Assembly (NCBI GenBank): GCA_016795285.1
Contig: JAEUIC010000005.1
Span: 310,001-374,000 of the forward strand
Reading direction: 5' to 3'
Source: Planctomycetota bacterium
Lineage (GTDB): Bacteria > Planctomycetota > B15-G4 > SIAN01
Length of the DNA stretch: 64,000 bases
Position numbers and translations under genes: made by a program. Under the pieces are notes generated by a model. The model was not told the origin of the DNA. It saw only the letters and a list, made by a program, of their open reading frames with translations, and did not search any database. Positions within the stretch are counted from its first letter, which is position 1; every line of letters starts with the position of its first letter. Below, piece by piece: positions 23,176-32,683 of the stretch.

Positions 23176-24993
23176 CTAACGCGGCGGCGCCTCGTCGGGC
23201 GGCGCCGCGGCCCACCCTTCGACGCGATCGTCGGCGACCGCCTGCACGACGCCGCTCGTCGGGTCGCGCGCGATCGAGTGGGCATCGCCCTGCCAGCGCT
23301 GCTTCGCCGGCTCGACGACGTGGCCGTACGTCGCGAGCGCCGTCCGCGTCGCTTCTTCGAGCGCCGCTTCGTGGCGCAGCGCGTCGGGGAACCAGCCGTG
23401 GTGCTGGCGCGGCCGCGCGATCGCCTGCGGCAGCGGCGTCTCGAACTCGAGCACATCGAACACGATCTGCGTCACCGTGCTGATGATCGTCCGTCCGCCC
23501 GGACTGCCGGTCACCAGCACCACTTCCCCGTCGCGGCGCACGATGCAGGGCGTCATCGAGGAGAGCGGCCGCCGGCCGCCGCGCGCGAGGTTCGGCTCGG
23601 TGCCGATCTGCCCGTCGCGCGTCGTCACGCCGCGCTGCGGGTTGAAGTCCTGCAGCTCGTTGTTGAGCAGGAAGCCGGTGCCCGGCGCGACGAGCTTGCC
23701 GCCGAAGCGCTCCTCGAGCGTGTAGGTGTTGGCGACCGCGTTGCCCGCCGCGTCGACGATGCTGAAGTGGGTCGTCGAGGAGCCGCGCGGTTCGGCGAGC
23801 GGCGGCCCGAACGCGTCGCTCCGGCTCGCCCGCTGCGGATCGATGGTCGCGCGCAGCGGCGCGAGGTGCGCCTCGTCGAGCAGCATCGCCACCGGGATCG
23901 CGCTCGCCTCGGGATCGCCGAGCCAGCGCGCTCGATCGGCGAAGGCGCGCCGCGACGCCTCCGCGAAGAGGTGGCGCGCGCGCGGCGTGAAGCCCCCCTC
24001 GCGGCGCAGTTCGAACGGCGCGAGCAGCGCCACCATCTGCGCGAGCGCCACCCCGCCCGACGACGGCGGCGGCATCAGGAGCAGCTCGGCGCCGCGATGG
24101 CGGACGGCCAGCACGTCGCGCACGATCGGTCGATACTCGGCGAAGTCGCGCGCATCGAGCGACGCGCCGGCGCGCGCCATCTCGGCCGCGATCAGCGCCG
24201 CGATCGGCCCGTCGTAGAAGGCCGCCGCGCCGCCCTCCGCGATCCAGCGCAGCGAGTTGCCGAGGTCGCGTTGGACCAGCCGCTCCCCCGCTTCGACGGG
24301 CGTCCCATCGGCGTGGAGGAACTGCGCTGCGCTGGCCGGGAAGCGGGCGAGGTCGCGCGCGTGCTCGGCGAGGCCGGCCGCGAGCGCCGGCTGCACGACG
24401 ATCCCCTCCTCCGCCAGCCGCCGCGCCGGCTCGACGAGCGCGGCGAACGGCAACGTCCCGAACCGGCGATGCGCCTCGGCGAGGCCGGCGACCGTGCCGG
24501 GCACGCCGACCGCGTGGTGGCCGAACGCGCGCCGCTCCTGATCGACGGCACCGCGCGCGTCGAGGAAGAGCGCCTCGTCGACGCGGCGCGGCGCCGTCTC
24601 GCGGTAGTCGATGGCGGCCGTACGGCCGTCGGCGAGCGCCACCAGCATGAAGCCGCCGCCGCCGAGGTTGCCCGCCTCGGGATAGGTGACCGCCAGCGCG
24701 AAGGCGACGGCGACCGCGGCGTCGATCGCGTTGCCGCCGCGCGTCAGCACCTCCGCGCCGACCTCCGCCGCGCGCCGCTCGACGCAGGCGACGGCACCGC
24801 GGCGCGAGGTGACCTCGCGACCGCCCCGCAGCGCCGCAGGCGCCGCTGCTTCGGCGGTCGGCGCTGGCGCCGCTTGAGGGGCAGGCGCCGCGACGAGCGC
24901 GCGCCCCGAGGAACCGAGCAGGAGCCCGCCGACGATCCATCGAGCGAGCTTCGAGCCGGCCGTCGTCCGCCGGCGAATCGATCGCGCCTTCAT
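23176..24993 (-). CDS. ggt: Gamma-glutamyltransferase precursor (glutathione hydrolase)
   Basis: A 605-residue exported Ntn-hydrolase precursor: an N-terminal hydrophobic signal (about 17-37), large-subunit motifs AVACVERRAAEVGAEVL and GGNAIDAAVAVAFAL, and the autocleavage site at S406/T407 in STTHFSIVD, where T407 should become the N-terminal nucleophile of the small subunit. Small-subunit motifs NNELQDF and PLSSMTPCIV, and the GSPGGRTI loop, are intact. The enzyme hydrolyses or transfers gamma-glutamyl groups of glutathione-like compounds in the periplasm. A TACCAT hexamer ends 8 nt before the ATG and no ribosome-binding site is evident. Confidence 0.95.
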   Translation of the reverse strand: MKARSIRRRTTAGSKLARWIVGGLLLGSSGRALVAAPAPQAAPAPTAEAAAPAALRGGREVTSRRGAVACVERRAAEVGAEVLTRGGNAIDAAVAVAFALAVTYPEAGNLGGGGFMLVALADGRTAAIDYRETAPRRVDEALFLDARGAVDQERRAFGHHAVGVPGTVAGLAEAHRRFGTLPFAALVEPARRLAEEGIVVQPALAAGLAEHARDLARFPASAAQFLHADGTPVEAGERLVQRDLGNSLRWIAEGGAAAFYDGPIAALIAAEMARAGASLDARDFAEYRPIVRDVLAVRHRGAELLLMPPPSSGGVALAQMVALLAPFELRREGGFTPRARHLFAEASRRAFADRARWLGDPEASAIPVAMLLDEAHLAPLRATIDPQRASRSDAFGPPLAEPRGSSTTHFSIVDAAGNAVANTYTLEERFGGKLVAPGTGFLLNNELQDFNPQRGVTTRDGQIGTEPNLARGGRRPLSSMTPCIVRRDGEVVLVTGSPGGRTIISTVTQIVFDVLEFETPLPQAIARPRQHHGWFPDALRHEAALEEATRTALATYGHVVEPAKQRWQGDAHSIARDPTSGVVQAVADDRVEGWAAAPPDEAPPR

Positions 24994-25001
24994 GCGCGGC
25001 G

Positions 25002-25007
25002 ATGGTA
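25002..25007 (-). promoter_or_regulatory. Putative -10 element for a leaderless ggt transcript
   Basis: TACCAT on the minus strand, separated by 8 nt from the ggt ATG, with no Shine-Dalgarno sequence between. The same GCTACCAT context occurs upstream of the YfhO-like gene (7103) and phoH (30226). Confidence 0.4.
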
Positions 25008-25049
25008 GCGCCGCGTCACGTGGCGCACTGCGCGCCGCTCAGCCGCCGC

Positions 25050-27020
25050 TCAGCCGCCGCGCATCGAGCGCAGCCGCGCGGCTGCGGCGAGCAGCGGATT
25101 GTCGGGAACGGCGGCCGCGGGCGGCGGCGCGGCGACCGGTGCGGGGGCCGGGGGCGGCGCGCTCTCGAGCAGCGCGACCGACGCGGCGGGCGCGCTCGGC
25201 AGCGGCTCGCCGCGCTGCATCGCTCGCAGGCGGGCGGCCGCGGCGAGGAGCGGCGAGGTGACGGGCGCGAGTCGTTCCGGCTCGGCGACCGGCGCGGGGG
25301 GCGCCGCCGATGCGAGCGGCTCGGCGATGGCGAGCGCAGGCTCCTCGACGACCGCCTCTTCCGCGACGTCCGTCGGCTCCTCCGCGGGCTCCGCGGGCGC
25401 GACGCACGCCTCGACGGTCACCTCGACCGGCGCTTCGACGGCCGCCTCGACGGTCGCCTCGACGGTCGGCTCGACGGGCGCATCGGGCGACTCCGCAGCG
25501 GCCGGCTCCTCCTGCGACTCGAAGCCGAGTTGCTCGGTCATCACCGTGGCGAAGGCGTTCGAGACCAGCGTGAAGTCGGCGCTGTCATCGACCTGATCGA
25601 TGAGGCGCGGCTTCGGCGGCGCAGCGGGCGGCGCAGCGATCGGCGCGCTCGCACCGACGGCCGCCGGCTTCGGCGCCGCTTGCGAGGGGCCCGCCTCCCC
25701 GACGAAGGCGAGCGGGTAGGCGACCCGGTCGACGAGCGCCGTCACCTTCGCATCGAGCATCGAGAGTTGCGCTTCGCAGAGGACGCGCACCTCGGCGAGG
25801 CTCGGCGCCCGGAAGAGCCGCTTGCCGCCGCGCATCATCGGGACGAGCAGCGGCGCCGAAGCGGGCGGCGGCGCCTGCGTGTCGGCCTGCACCGTGTCGC
25901 CGCGGAACTGGCCGCACTCGCGCCGCCGCCAGACCGCGCGCGGACCGCTGCCGCCGTCGCGTCGACCGACCGCCTGGATGCCGCTGCGGCTGGTCCGCTC
26001 GACCAGCTCGGCGAGCAGCTCCTCGTGCAGCGCATGGCGACCGGTGAGCAGCGTGGCGCCGGTGACGAAGCCGTCGATCGGCGCGCCGCCGCTCGCCAGC
26101 GCGCCGATGCGCAGCTCGTCGCAGACGCCGCCCGCGAGGAGGCGCGTCGCGGCGTAGCCCATCTCGTCGAGACGCGCGCGCAGCGAGCCCAGCTCGCCGT
26201 CGAGGAGCCCGTCAGGCCCCGCGTCGACCACCAGCGCGCGAGGCGCCTCGGAGAGCGCGGCGAGCGCGGCGCCCGGATTGCGCCGCATGCAGCCATCGAC
26301 GACCACCGCGCAATGGCCGAGGCCGCGGAGCTTCCCCTCCATCTCGACGAGCGCCGAGAAGGGGACCTGCGGCAGCGCGGCGAGCGAATGGACCGCCGCC
26401 GCGAACGGATCGGTCGTGCCGACGGCGCCGCCGACCTGCGCGGCGCGCGCGATCAGGAGCGCTTCGTCGCGCGTCACCTGCTCGCCGGCCGCCTCCCAGA
26501 TCGGCTTGCCCTTCGCGGCGAGGCGCAGCCGCGCGACCCGCGTCGCCACGGCGGTCTGCGTGCGCACCACGCCCGCCACCGCGCCCATCACCGCCGCCGC
26601 CTCGGCCGCCGGCGCGCGCACGCGCAGCAGCGGCTCGCCGGCGAAGACGACCGTCCCCTCGGGCACCGCCTCGACATCGCCGTGGAAGCGCAGCGCTCCG
26701 ACCCGCGCCAGCGACTCGCCGTCGAGCGACGCGTCGATCCGCTGCGGGCCGGGCTCGGCGCGCAGCAGCGCGAGGTCGGCCGCCGCCTGCGCGAGGTCGT
26801 CGAGCAGGTTCAGCGCCTGTTCGAGGCCCGCCGCGATCAGGAACGGCTGGCGCGCGCCATCGGCCGCCAGCGCGATCTCGTACGTCCAGCTCTCGTCGCC
26901 ACCCGCCTCGGCGAGCCGGCTCGAGAGCAGCAGTTCGGGGAAGCCGAAGGAGTAGGACGAGGGCAAGGCGACGCTCCGTGCGCGACGCCGGCGACGCCTT
27001 CCTGGCAGGCCGCGCGTCAC
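25050..27020 (-). CDS. Divergent nicotinate phosphoribosyltransferase-like protein with repetitive tail, probable pseudoenzyme
   Basis: Residues about 20-440 follow the whole length of bacterial NAPRTase: PFLIAAGLEQAL near the N-terminus, EAVPEGTVVFAGEPLLRVRAP (117-137), QTAVATRVARLRLAAKGKP (155-173), GAPIDGFVTGATLL (312-325) and LLVPMMRGG (391-399). Catalytic landmarks look lost. The Arg-rich DFGxRR position reads EAAGEQV, the expected GTMAHS with the phosphorylated His is absent, and DSGD is replaced by DAGPD. A tail of about 215 residues adds Glu/Val/Ala/Pro repeats and two copies of PLLAAAARLRxM. The start is uncertain: GTG 27020, or TTG 26966 preceded by GGAG. It follows ybeY by 49 nt. 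The function is unknown. Confidence 0.65.
   Translation of the reverse strand: MTRGLPGRRRRRRARSVALPSSYSFGFPELLLSSRLAEAGGDESWTYEIALAADGARQPFLIAAGLEQALNLLDDLAQAAADLALLRAEPGPQRIDASLDGESLARVGALRFHGDVEAVPEGTVVFAGEPLLRVRAPAAEAAAVMGAVAGVVRTQTAVATRVARLRLAAKGKPIWEAAGEQVTRDEALLIARAAQVGGAVGTTDPFAAAVHSLAALPQVPFSALVEMEGKLRGLGHCAVVVDGCMRRNPGAALAALSEAPRALVVDAGPDGLLDGELGSLRARLDEMGYAATRLLAGGVCDELRIGALASGGAPIDGFVTGATLLTGRHALHEELLAELVERTSRSGIQAVGRRDGGSGPRAVWRRRECGQFRGDTVQADTQAPPPASAPLLVPMMRGGKRLFRAPSLAEVRVLCEAQLSMLDAKVTALVDRVAYPLAFVGEAGPSQAAPKPAAVGASAPIAAPPAAPPKPRLIDQVDDSADFTLVSNAFATVMTEQLGFESQEEPAAAESPDAPVEPTVEATVEAAVEAPVEVTVEACVAPAEPAEEPTDVAEEAVVEEPALAIAEPLASAAPPAPVAEPERLAPVTSPLLAAAARLRAMQRGEPLPSAPAASVALLESAPPPAPAPVAAPPPAAAVPDNPLLAAAARLRSMRGG
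25409..25482 (-). repeat. Degenerate 12-15-nt repeat in the tail of the NAPRTase-like protein
   Basis: Repeated units of about 12 nt with TCGACGG cores on the plus strand encode a run of VExTVEAxVEA-type residues (about 516-540), an acidic, probably extended linker. Confidence 0.65.
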
Positions 27021-27069
27021 CGCGCTTCATCGACCGGCGCCGCCCTCGCTCGCGCCTCCCGCGTCGCGC

Positions 27070-27594
27070 TCAGCGCGGCGATCGGAAGAGATCTCGCGTG
27101 ATGCCGGCCGCGCGCAGCGCTTTCCGCTCGGCGGCGCGCATCTTCTTCCGCTCGGCGGGCGAGTGGTCGTCGAAGCCGAGCAGGTGCAGCACGCCGTGCG
27201 CCACGTAGAGCAAGAGCTCGTCCTGCGGCCGCACGCCGCGCGTCGCCGCCTCGCGCGCCGCGGTGTCGGCCGAGGCGATCACCTCGCCGAGCAGCCCGCC
27301 CGCCGCGCCGTGCAGCGGGAAGGAGAGCACGTCGGTCGCCGAATCGAGCCCCATGTGGTCCAGGTGGAGGCGGCGGATCGCGCGGTCGCCCACCAGCGCC
27401 ACCGAGACGGCGCCCGCGCGCCGCGGCCGCTGCGCGAGCGCGCCCGCCACGACCCGCTCGAGCGCGCGGCGCGGCAGCCGGATGCGCCGCTGCCGGTCGG
27501 AGAGCTCGAGCGGCGGCGCCGCGTCGGGGAGCCCCGCAGGATCGCGGCGGTGGACGCGGCGGGACACGAGGCGGCGCACCGTCGCGCCGCTCAC
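27070..27594 (-). CDS. ybeY: Endoribonuclease YbeY
   Basis: A 174-residue member of UPF0054/YbeY, a zinc metalloprotein needed for 16S rRNA 3'-end maturation and ribosome quality control. The diagnostic [13 protein letters not shown] motif gives the three histidine ligands, and [11 protein letters not shown] precedes it. I propose GTG 27594, which overlaps the stop of the upstream pgpH gene as GTGA. This leaves about 25 extra residues before the usual first strand ([10 protein letters not shown]). The longer open frame upstream is an out-of-frame reading of pgpH. The order phoH-pgpH-ybeY is widely conserved. Confidence 0.93.
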   Translation of the reverse strand: MSGATVRRLVSRRVHRRDPAGLPDAAPPLELSDRQRRIRLPRRALERVVAGALAQRPRRAGAVSVALVGDRAIRRLHLDHMGLDSATDVLSFPLHGAAGGLLGEVIASADTAAREAATRGVRPQDELLLYVAHGVLHLLGFDDHSPAERKKMRAAERKALRAAGITRDLFRSPR

Positions 27595-29162
27595 TTCGCG
27601 CCCGGCCCGGGTCGCGGCGCGGGCGGGACGACGCGCTCGGGGGCGCGGCCCGACTCGATCTCCGGGACCAGCTCGACCTCGGCGAGCGGCACCGCGAGGC
27701 GGCCGGTCGGGTCGCGCGGGTAGGCCGGTCGGCGGTGGTGGATGCCGCCGAGCACCTGCACGAACGCCTCCTTCATGCGCGACAGCTCGCGCATGGTGAG
27801 CTGGCACTCGTCGAGCTGCCGGTCGTCCATCTTCATGCGCACGATGTCGTCGACGAGCTGCTCGAGGCGCGCCGGCGTCGGCTCCTGGATCGTGCGCGAC
27901 GCCGCCTCGACCGAGTCGGCGATCATCACCACCGCCGTCTCCTTGGTCTGCGGGCGCGGCCCCGCGTAGCGGTAGCTGTCCTTCGGCACCTCCTCCTCGG
28001 AGCGCTGCTTCACCGCCATGCGCCAGAAGTACTCGACGGCGGTGGTGCCGTGGTGCTCCTCGATGAACGCCTGGATCGGGCGCGGGATGCGGTGCAGCTG
28101 CGCGAGCTCGATGCCGTCCTTCGGGTGCGCCGTGATGATCAGCTTGCTCATGTCGGGCGAGAGGCGGCCGTGCAGCGCGCGCGCGTCGGTCGAGTTCTCG
28201 GAGAAGTACTCCGACTTGTTCATCTTCCCGATGTCGTGGAAGTAGGCGCCGACCCGGCAGAGCAGCCCGTTGGCGCCGATCGCCTCCGCGCCCGCCTCGG
28301 CGAGCGTGCCGACCAGGAAGCTGTGGTGGTGCGTCCCGGGCGCCTCGACCTGGAGGCGGCGCAGCACCGGCTGCTCGTTCTGGTTCGAGTACTCGAGCAG
28401 CGTCAGGTCGGAGAGGCGGTCGAGCAGCTTCTCGAACAGCGGCATGAGGCCGAGCACGAGGAAGCCGCTCGCGAGCCCGTGCGCCAGCGCCAGCAGCAGG
28501 CGGCGCAGCAGCAGCGCGTCGGCCGGCGCCTCGTCGCGCACCAGCGCCGCGGCGGCCAGCACCAGCAGTTGCGTGACGCCGACGATCGCCCCGATGCCGA
28601 TGAGGCGCGACGGGCGGCGCACGCGGAACGAGTAGAGCGCGCCGGCGAGCGAGCCGGCCGACAGCATCAGCAGCGCCGGCAGCAGCTCATGCGCGCCCCA
28701 CGCGACCAGCGTCACCAAGCCGAGCGCGAGCGCCGCGAAGGCGACGGCGAAGCGCGGCGAGAGCAGCAGCGCGAGGATCACCGTGACGGTCGGCAGCGGC
28801 AGCCAGAGGAGCGACGGCCGCCCGGTGGCGCGATGGGCGCGCGCCGCCAGCAACAGCAGGAGCAGCAGCGTGGCGAGCGCGGCGACGCGGCGCAGGCTGC
28901 CGACGGCCTCCGCCTCGAACTTGAGGAAGTAGCGGCAGGCGAGGAAGACGACGCCCCCCATCACCACCGCGAGGCCAGCCACGCGCGCGCCGTCGGCGCC
29001 GGGGTCGATCGCGATCGCCATCGCGGCGAGCGAGAAGAGCAGCATCACCAGCGCGCGCTCGGCCGGTCGGTGGGCGAAGTTCGGCTCCTTGCCGGCGCGC
29101 GGCAGCGGCCGCACCAGCTCGGGGGCGACGCGGCGCGGCTGGCGACGCCACCAGCCGATCAT
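27591..29162 (-). CDS. PgpH/YqfF-type membrane HD phosphohydrolase (c-di-AMP phosphodiesterase family)
   Basis: A 523-residue protein with about seven membrane helices (residues 35-245) followed by an HD domain: H278-H280 in GTHHHS, H309-D310 in YFHDIGK, and HP at 346-347. The C-terminal [18 protein letters not shown] matches the family. PgpH proteins hydrolyse c-di-AMP. Compared with the usual 700 or more residues, the large N-terminal extracytoplasmic 7TMR-HDED sensor domain is absent; only a short cytoplasmic leader precedes the first helix. It overlaps phoH upstream (ATGA) and ybeY downstream (GTGA). Whether c-di-AMP is made in this organism cannot be judged from the window. Confidence 0.92.
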   Translation of the reverse strand: MIGWWRRQPRRVAPELVRPLPRAGKEPNFAHRPAERALVMLLFSLAAMAIAIDPGADGARVAGLAVVMGGVVFLACRYFLKFEAEAVGSLRRVAALATLLLLLLLAARAHRATGRPSLLWLPLPTVTVILALLLSPRFAVAFAALALGLVTLVAWGAHELLPALLMLSAGSLAGALYSFRVRRPSRLIGIGAIVGVTQLLVLAAAALVRDEAPADALLLRRLLLALAHGLASGFLVLGLMPLFEKLLDRLSDLTLLEYSNQNEQPVLRRLQVEAPGTHHHSFLVGTLAEAGAEAIGANGLLCRVGAYFHDIGKMNKSEYFSENSTDARALHGRLSPDMSKLIITAHPKDGIELAQLHRIPRPIQAFIEEHHGTTAVEYFWRMAVKQRSEEEVPKDSYRYAGPRPQTKETAVVMIADSVEAASRTIQEPTPARLEQLVDDIVRMKMDDRQLDECQLTMRELSRMKEAFVQVLGGIHHRRPAYPRDPTGRLAVPLAEVELVPEIESGRAPERVVPPAPRPGPGAK

Positions 29163-30178
29163 CCGTGCGATCCGTCGCGCCGCGGCGCGCTCCCGCCCGC
29201 GCGCTCGTAGGCGTCGACCACGCGCTGCACGACCGGGTGGCGCACGATGTCGCCGCGCGACATGCGGACGATGCCGATCCCCTCGACCCCGTCGAGGATG
29301 CGCGCCGCCTCGATCAGGCCGCTCTGGTGGCCCGGTGGCAGGTCGACCTGCGTGACGTCGCCCGTGACGACGATCCGCGAGTGGAGCCCCATGCGGGTGA
29401 GGAACATCTGCATCTGCTTCGGCGTCGTGTTCTGCGCCTCGTCGAGGATGACGAAGGCGCGCTCGAGCGTCCGGCCGCGCATGTAGGCGAGCGGCGCGAT
29501 CTCGATGACGTCGTGGTCGATGTAGCGGCGCACCTGCGGGCCGTCGAGCAGCGCGAAGAGCGCGTCGTAGAGCGGCCGCAGGTAGGGGTTCACCTTCGCT
29601 TCGATGTCGCCCGGCAGGAAACCGAGCCGCTCGCCCGCCTCGACCGCCGGCCGGCAGAGCACGAGCTTGCGGAAGTTGCCGCGCTTCAGCTCGGCGACGG
29701 CGTGCGCCGCCGCGAGGAAGGTCTTGCCGGTGCCGGCGGGGCCGATCGCGAAGGTGATCGCGTGCTCCTGCATCGCCGCGACGTAAGCGTCCTGCCCCTT
29801 CGTGCGCGGATGGACGCCGTCGGGGAGCGGCGTCTGGCGCCCGCCCGGATGGCCCGCTCCGCCCTGCGCGTGCGCCGCGCCGGGATCGCCGTTGCGCTCC
29901 GGCGCCGCCTCCTGCTCGCTCACGGCGCCCGCGTCGTCGAGGATGCGGCGCATCCCCTCCTCGGTCAGCTGGCCGTCGCGCCGCCAGACGCCGATCGCGC
30001 GCTTCAGGGCATGCGCGGCATCCTCCACGGCGCCCGCGTCGCCGACCAGCTTCAGCCCTTCGCTGCGCACGACGAGGTCGATGCCGAAACGCTGGCGCAA
30101 CCGTCGCAGGTGGCGATCGCTCGGGCCGAACAGGGCGCGGAGCAGCTCCTCGTCGCCGATCGGGATCACCTGCTCCAT
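29159..30178 (-). CDS. phoH: PhoH-like ATPase
   Basis: A 339-residue PhoH-family P-loop ATPase: an N-terminal KH-like segment ([26 protein letters not shown]), Walker A GPAGTGKT (146-153), Walker [10 protein letters not shown], and downstream motifs [15 protein letters not shown] and [11 protein letters not shown]. The family is RNA-associated and tied to ribosome and RNA metabolism through its link with ybeY. ATG 30178 is preferred because GAGGTGA lies about 10 nt upstream; a longer frame upstream has no homology. A TACCAT hexamer at 30221-30226 may be the operon -10. It is the first gene of phoH-pgpH-ybeY, joined by 4-nt overlaps. Confidence 0.94.
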   Translation of the reverse strand: MEQVIPIGDEELLRALFGPSDRHLRRLRQRFGIDLVVRSEGLKLVGDAGAVEDAAHALKRAIGVWRRDGQLTEEGMRRILDDAGAVSEQEAAPERNGDPGAAHAQGGAGHPGGRQTPLPDGVHPRTKGQDAYVAAMQEHAITFAIGPAGTGKTFLAAAHAVAELKRGNFRKLVLCRPAVEAGERLGFLPGDIEAKVNPYLRPLYDALFALLDGPQVRRYIDHDVIEIAPLAYMRGRTLERAFVILDEAQNTTPKQMQMFLTRMGLHSRIVVTGDVTQVDLPPGHQSGLIEAARILDGVEGIGIVRMSRGDIVRHPVVQRVVDAYERAGGSAPRRDGSHG

Positions 30179-30302
30179 GCGCTCTGCGTCACCTCCTCGC
30201 CGCGGAATCGCGACGAGGGAATGGTAGCACGCCAGGGAACGAGCGCCGGTCGCGGCGGGAATGCGGCGATCGCAGCGCCACCCGCGGCCGTGCGTCGCGC
30301 GT

Positions 30303-31151
30303 TCAGCCGTCGAGCAGCAGGAGCAGCGCGTAGCCGGCCGGCACCGAGAGGAAGAGCGAGTCGACCAGGTCGAGCGCACCGCCGAACTCGGGGAGCAGGC
30401 GGCCGGAGTCCTTGACGCCCGCCGACCGCTTCCAGAGCGACTCGAACAGGTCGCCGACGTGGCCCGCCACGAAGAGCAGCGCCCCGACCGCGAGCCGCTC
30501 GCCGAGCGCGAAGCGGCCCGGCGCGAAATGGCCGAGCAGCCACGCGGAGACCAGCAGCGCCGCCGCCAGCCCGCCCGCCGCCCCCTCGATCGTCTTGCCG
30601 GGGGAGATATGCGGGATCAGCTTGCGCCGCCCGAGCGACTTGCCGGCGAGGTAGGCCCCGATGTCGCCCGCCTTGGCGCCGAGCACCAGCGCGAAGAGCG
30701 GCCCGCTGCCGAGCACGAACACGATGTCGATCCAGGTGGCGCAGAGCTGGGTGAAGAGCAGCACCAGCGCGGCGGCGCCGGCGCGGCGCGCCCCGCTCGC
30801 CACGTCGCGATCGCGGAGCAGCACGGCCGCGAGCGCCACCGTGACGCCGGCGAAGAGCGCGCTGTTCCACGCCTCGGCGCGCGCGACCTGATGGAACGCG
30901 AGATGGGCGCGCCCGAGCAGCAGCAGCGCGGCGGCGCCGAGGAACGGCGCGCGCGGCAGCGGGCAGCCGCCGAGCGCGAGCAGCGTCAGCAGCTCGCGCA
31001 CCGAGGCGAGCGTGAAGGCCGTGGCGAGCAGCGGCGCGAAGAGCGGCCGGCCGCCCGTCTCGCCGCGTGCCGCGTCGAGCAGGAGCCCGCCGCCGATCAG
31101 CACGACGAGCAGCGTCCCGAACAGGAGCCGCTTCGCGAAGCGCGAGTTCAC
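30303..31151 (-). CDS. cdsA: Phosphatidate cytidylyltransferase
   Basis: A 282-residue polytopic membrane enzyme (about seven helices) that makes CDP-diacylglycerol from CTP and phosphatidate. The signature near the C-terminus is present as SLWKRSAGVKDSGRLLPEFGGALDLVDS, quoted here as two parts: SLWKRSAGVKDSG and LLPEFGGALDLVDS. Compared with the common form, HGG is FGG and LDR is LDL, variants I believe occur in other phyla. GKTIEG and GDIGAYLAGK are conserved. The start is GTG 31151, overlapping the purA stop as GTGA. The pairing purA-cdsA is not the classical ispU-cdsA-dxr neighbourhood. Confidence 0.92.
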   Translation of the reverse strand: MNSRFAKRLLFGTLLVVLIGGGLLLDAARGETGGRPLFAPLLATAFTLASVRELLTLLALGGCPLPRAPFLGAAALLLLGRAHLAFHQVARAEAWNSALFAGVTVALAAVLLRDRDVASGARRAGAAALVLLFTQLCATWIDIVFVLGSGPLFALVLGAKAGDIGAYLAGKSLGRRKLIPHISPGKTIEGAAGGLAAALLVSAWLLGHFAPGRFALGERLAVGALLFVAGHVGDLFESLWKRSAGVKDSGRLLPEFGGALDLVDSLFLSVPAGYALLLLLDG

Positions 31152-32422
31152 CGGAAGATCGTCTGGTCGCGCGCCGGGCCGACCGAGAGGATCGTCGCGC
31201 GCACGCGCAGGAAGTCCTCGAGGAAGTCGACGTACTCGCGCGCCGCGAGCGGCAGGTCGGCGAAGCGGCGCACCTCCGAGACCTCCTCCTTCCAGCCGGC
31301 GACCGTCTCGTAGCGCGGCGTCACCTTGTCGAGCGTGGTCACGCCGACCGGGAAGCGATCGGTCACCTGGCCGTCGATCTCGTAGCCGGTGCAGACCTTC
31401 AGCTTCTCGTAGCCGGCGAGCGTGTCGAGCTTGGTGAGCGCCAGCGAGTCGACGCCGTTCACCTGCACGGCGAAGCGCGCCGCGACGCCGTCGAACCAGC
31501 CGCAGCGGCGCGGCCGGCCGGTCACCGCGCCGAACTCGCCGCCGCGCTGGCGGAGCAGCTCCGCCTCGGCGTCGGGCAGCTCGGTCGGGAAGGGGCCTTC
31601 GCCGACGCGCGTGGTGTACGCCTTCGCCACGCCGAGCACCTCGCCGACGCGCTTCGGAGCGATGCCGGTGCCGGCCGTGATGCCGAGCGCCGAGGAGTTC
31701 GACGAGGTGACGAACGGGTAGGTCCCGAAGTCGATGTCGAGCTGCATCCCCTGCGCGCCCTCGATGAAGACGTACTGGCCGGCGTCGAGGCAGTCGCGCA
31801 GCAGGTGGAAGGTGTCGGCGACGTAGGGCTTCAAGCGGACGGCGAACGCGCGGAACTCGGCCAGCATCGCCGCGTAGTCGAGCGGCTCGGCGTTGTAGAG
31901 CGCGTGGAGGAGCTTGTTCTTCTCCTCGACGTTCGCCTTCAAGCGCGCGGCGAAGCGCGCCTCGTCGTAGAGATCGCCGACGCGCAGGCCGACGCGCGCG
32001 ATCTTGTCGGCGTAGCACGGGCCGATGCCGCGGCCGGTGGTGCCGATGCGCGTGCCCCCCTTCACCCCCTCCGAGGCGCGGTCGATCGCCTTGTGGTACG
32101 GGAAGACGAGATGGGCGGCAGCACTGACGAAGAGCCGGCCGGTGAGGTCGATGCCGCGCTTCTGGAAGCCGTCGATCTCGGTCAGCAGCTGCGCCGCGTC
32201 GAGCACCATGCCGTTGGCGATGACGTTCTTCTTGCCGGGGTGGAGGATCCCCGACGGCAGCAGGTTGAAGACGAACTTCTCCTGGCCGACGACGACCGTG
32301 TGGCCGGCGTTGGCGCCGCCCTGGTAGCGGACGACGACGTCGGCCTTCGAGGCGATGAGGTCGAGGATCTTCCCCTTCCCCTCGTCGCCCCACTGGGCCC
32401 CGATCACGCTCAGGACGGGCAT
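31148..32422 (-). CDS. purA: Adenylosuccinate synthetase
   Basis: A 424-residue complete enzyme of AMP synthesis that joins IMP and aspartate using GTP. Motifs: QWGDEGKGKI near the N-terminus, GGANAGHTV, IGTTGRGIGPCYADK, the EGAQGMQLDID loop, TTRVGEGPFPTEL, and VNGVDSLALTKLDTL, which reads guanine. I used ATG 32422 because the family starts exactly there (MPVLSVIGAQWGDEGKGK) and GGAAG lies 8 nt upstream; an earlier in-frame ATG adds 19 unrelated residues. It is transcribed with cdsA and is divergent from the PilZ gene across a 261-nt gap that shows no other gene. Confidence 0.97.
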   Translation of the reverse strand: MPVLSVIGAQWGDEGKGKILDLIASKADVVVRYQGGANAGHTVVVGQEKFVFNLLPSGILHPGKKNVIANGMVLDAAQLLTEIDGFQKRGIDLTGRLFVSAAAHLVFPYHKAIDRASEGVKGGTRIGTTGRGIGPCYADKIARVGLRVGDLYDEARFAARLKANVEEKNKLLHALYNAEPLDYAAMLAEFRAFAVRLKPYVADTFHLLRDCLDAGQYVFIEGAQGMQLDIDFGTYPFVTSSNSSALGITAGTGIAPKRVGEVLGVAKAYTTRVGEGPFPTELPDAEAELLRQRGGEFGAVTGRPRRCGWFDGVAARFAVQVNGVDSLALTKLDTLAGYEKLKVCTGYEIDGQVTDRFPVGVTTLDKVTPRYETVAGWKEEVSEVRRFADLPLAAREYVDFLEDFLRVRATILSVGPARDQTIFR

Positions 32423-32683
32423 CTTGCGGCTTCCCGACTGCGGCGCGCGCCGCGACGACCAGCGCGGGTCGGCAGCCACGAGCCAAAAGGGCGGGGATGC
32501 TAGGCGCCTGCGAGCGCTTTTCCACCCGCTGCCGCAGCGGGCCGGCGGCCGGACGCCGCACCTCCCGGCCGCGCGATCTTTTTTCCGTCGCGGCCACTCG
32601 CGAGGCCGCGCGGGCGGCGGCCATCAAGCCCGGTCGCGCCCCCACTCGATGGGACGGCCATCCAAGCTGCCCGAGGTGCTCCC

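Noticed and set aside
32548..32600. T6 run after a GC-rich stretch as a terminator upstream of the PilZ gene
   Set aside because: The possible arms (GGCCGCG / CGCGGCC) enclose the T-run instead of preceding it, and no gene ends there on the plus strand.
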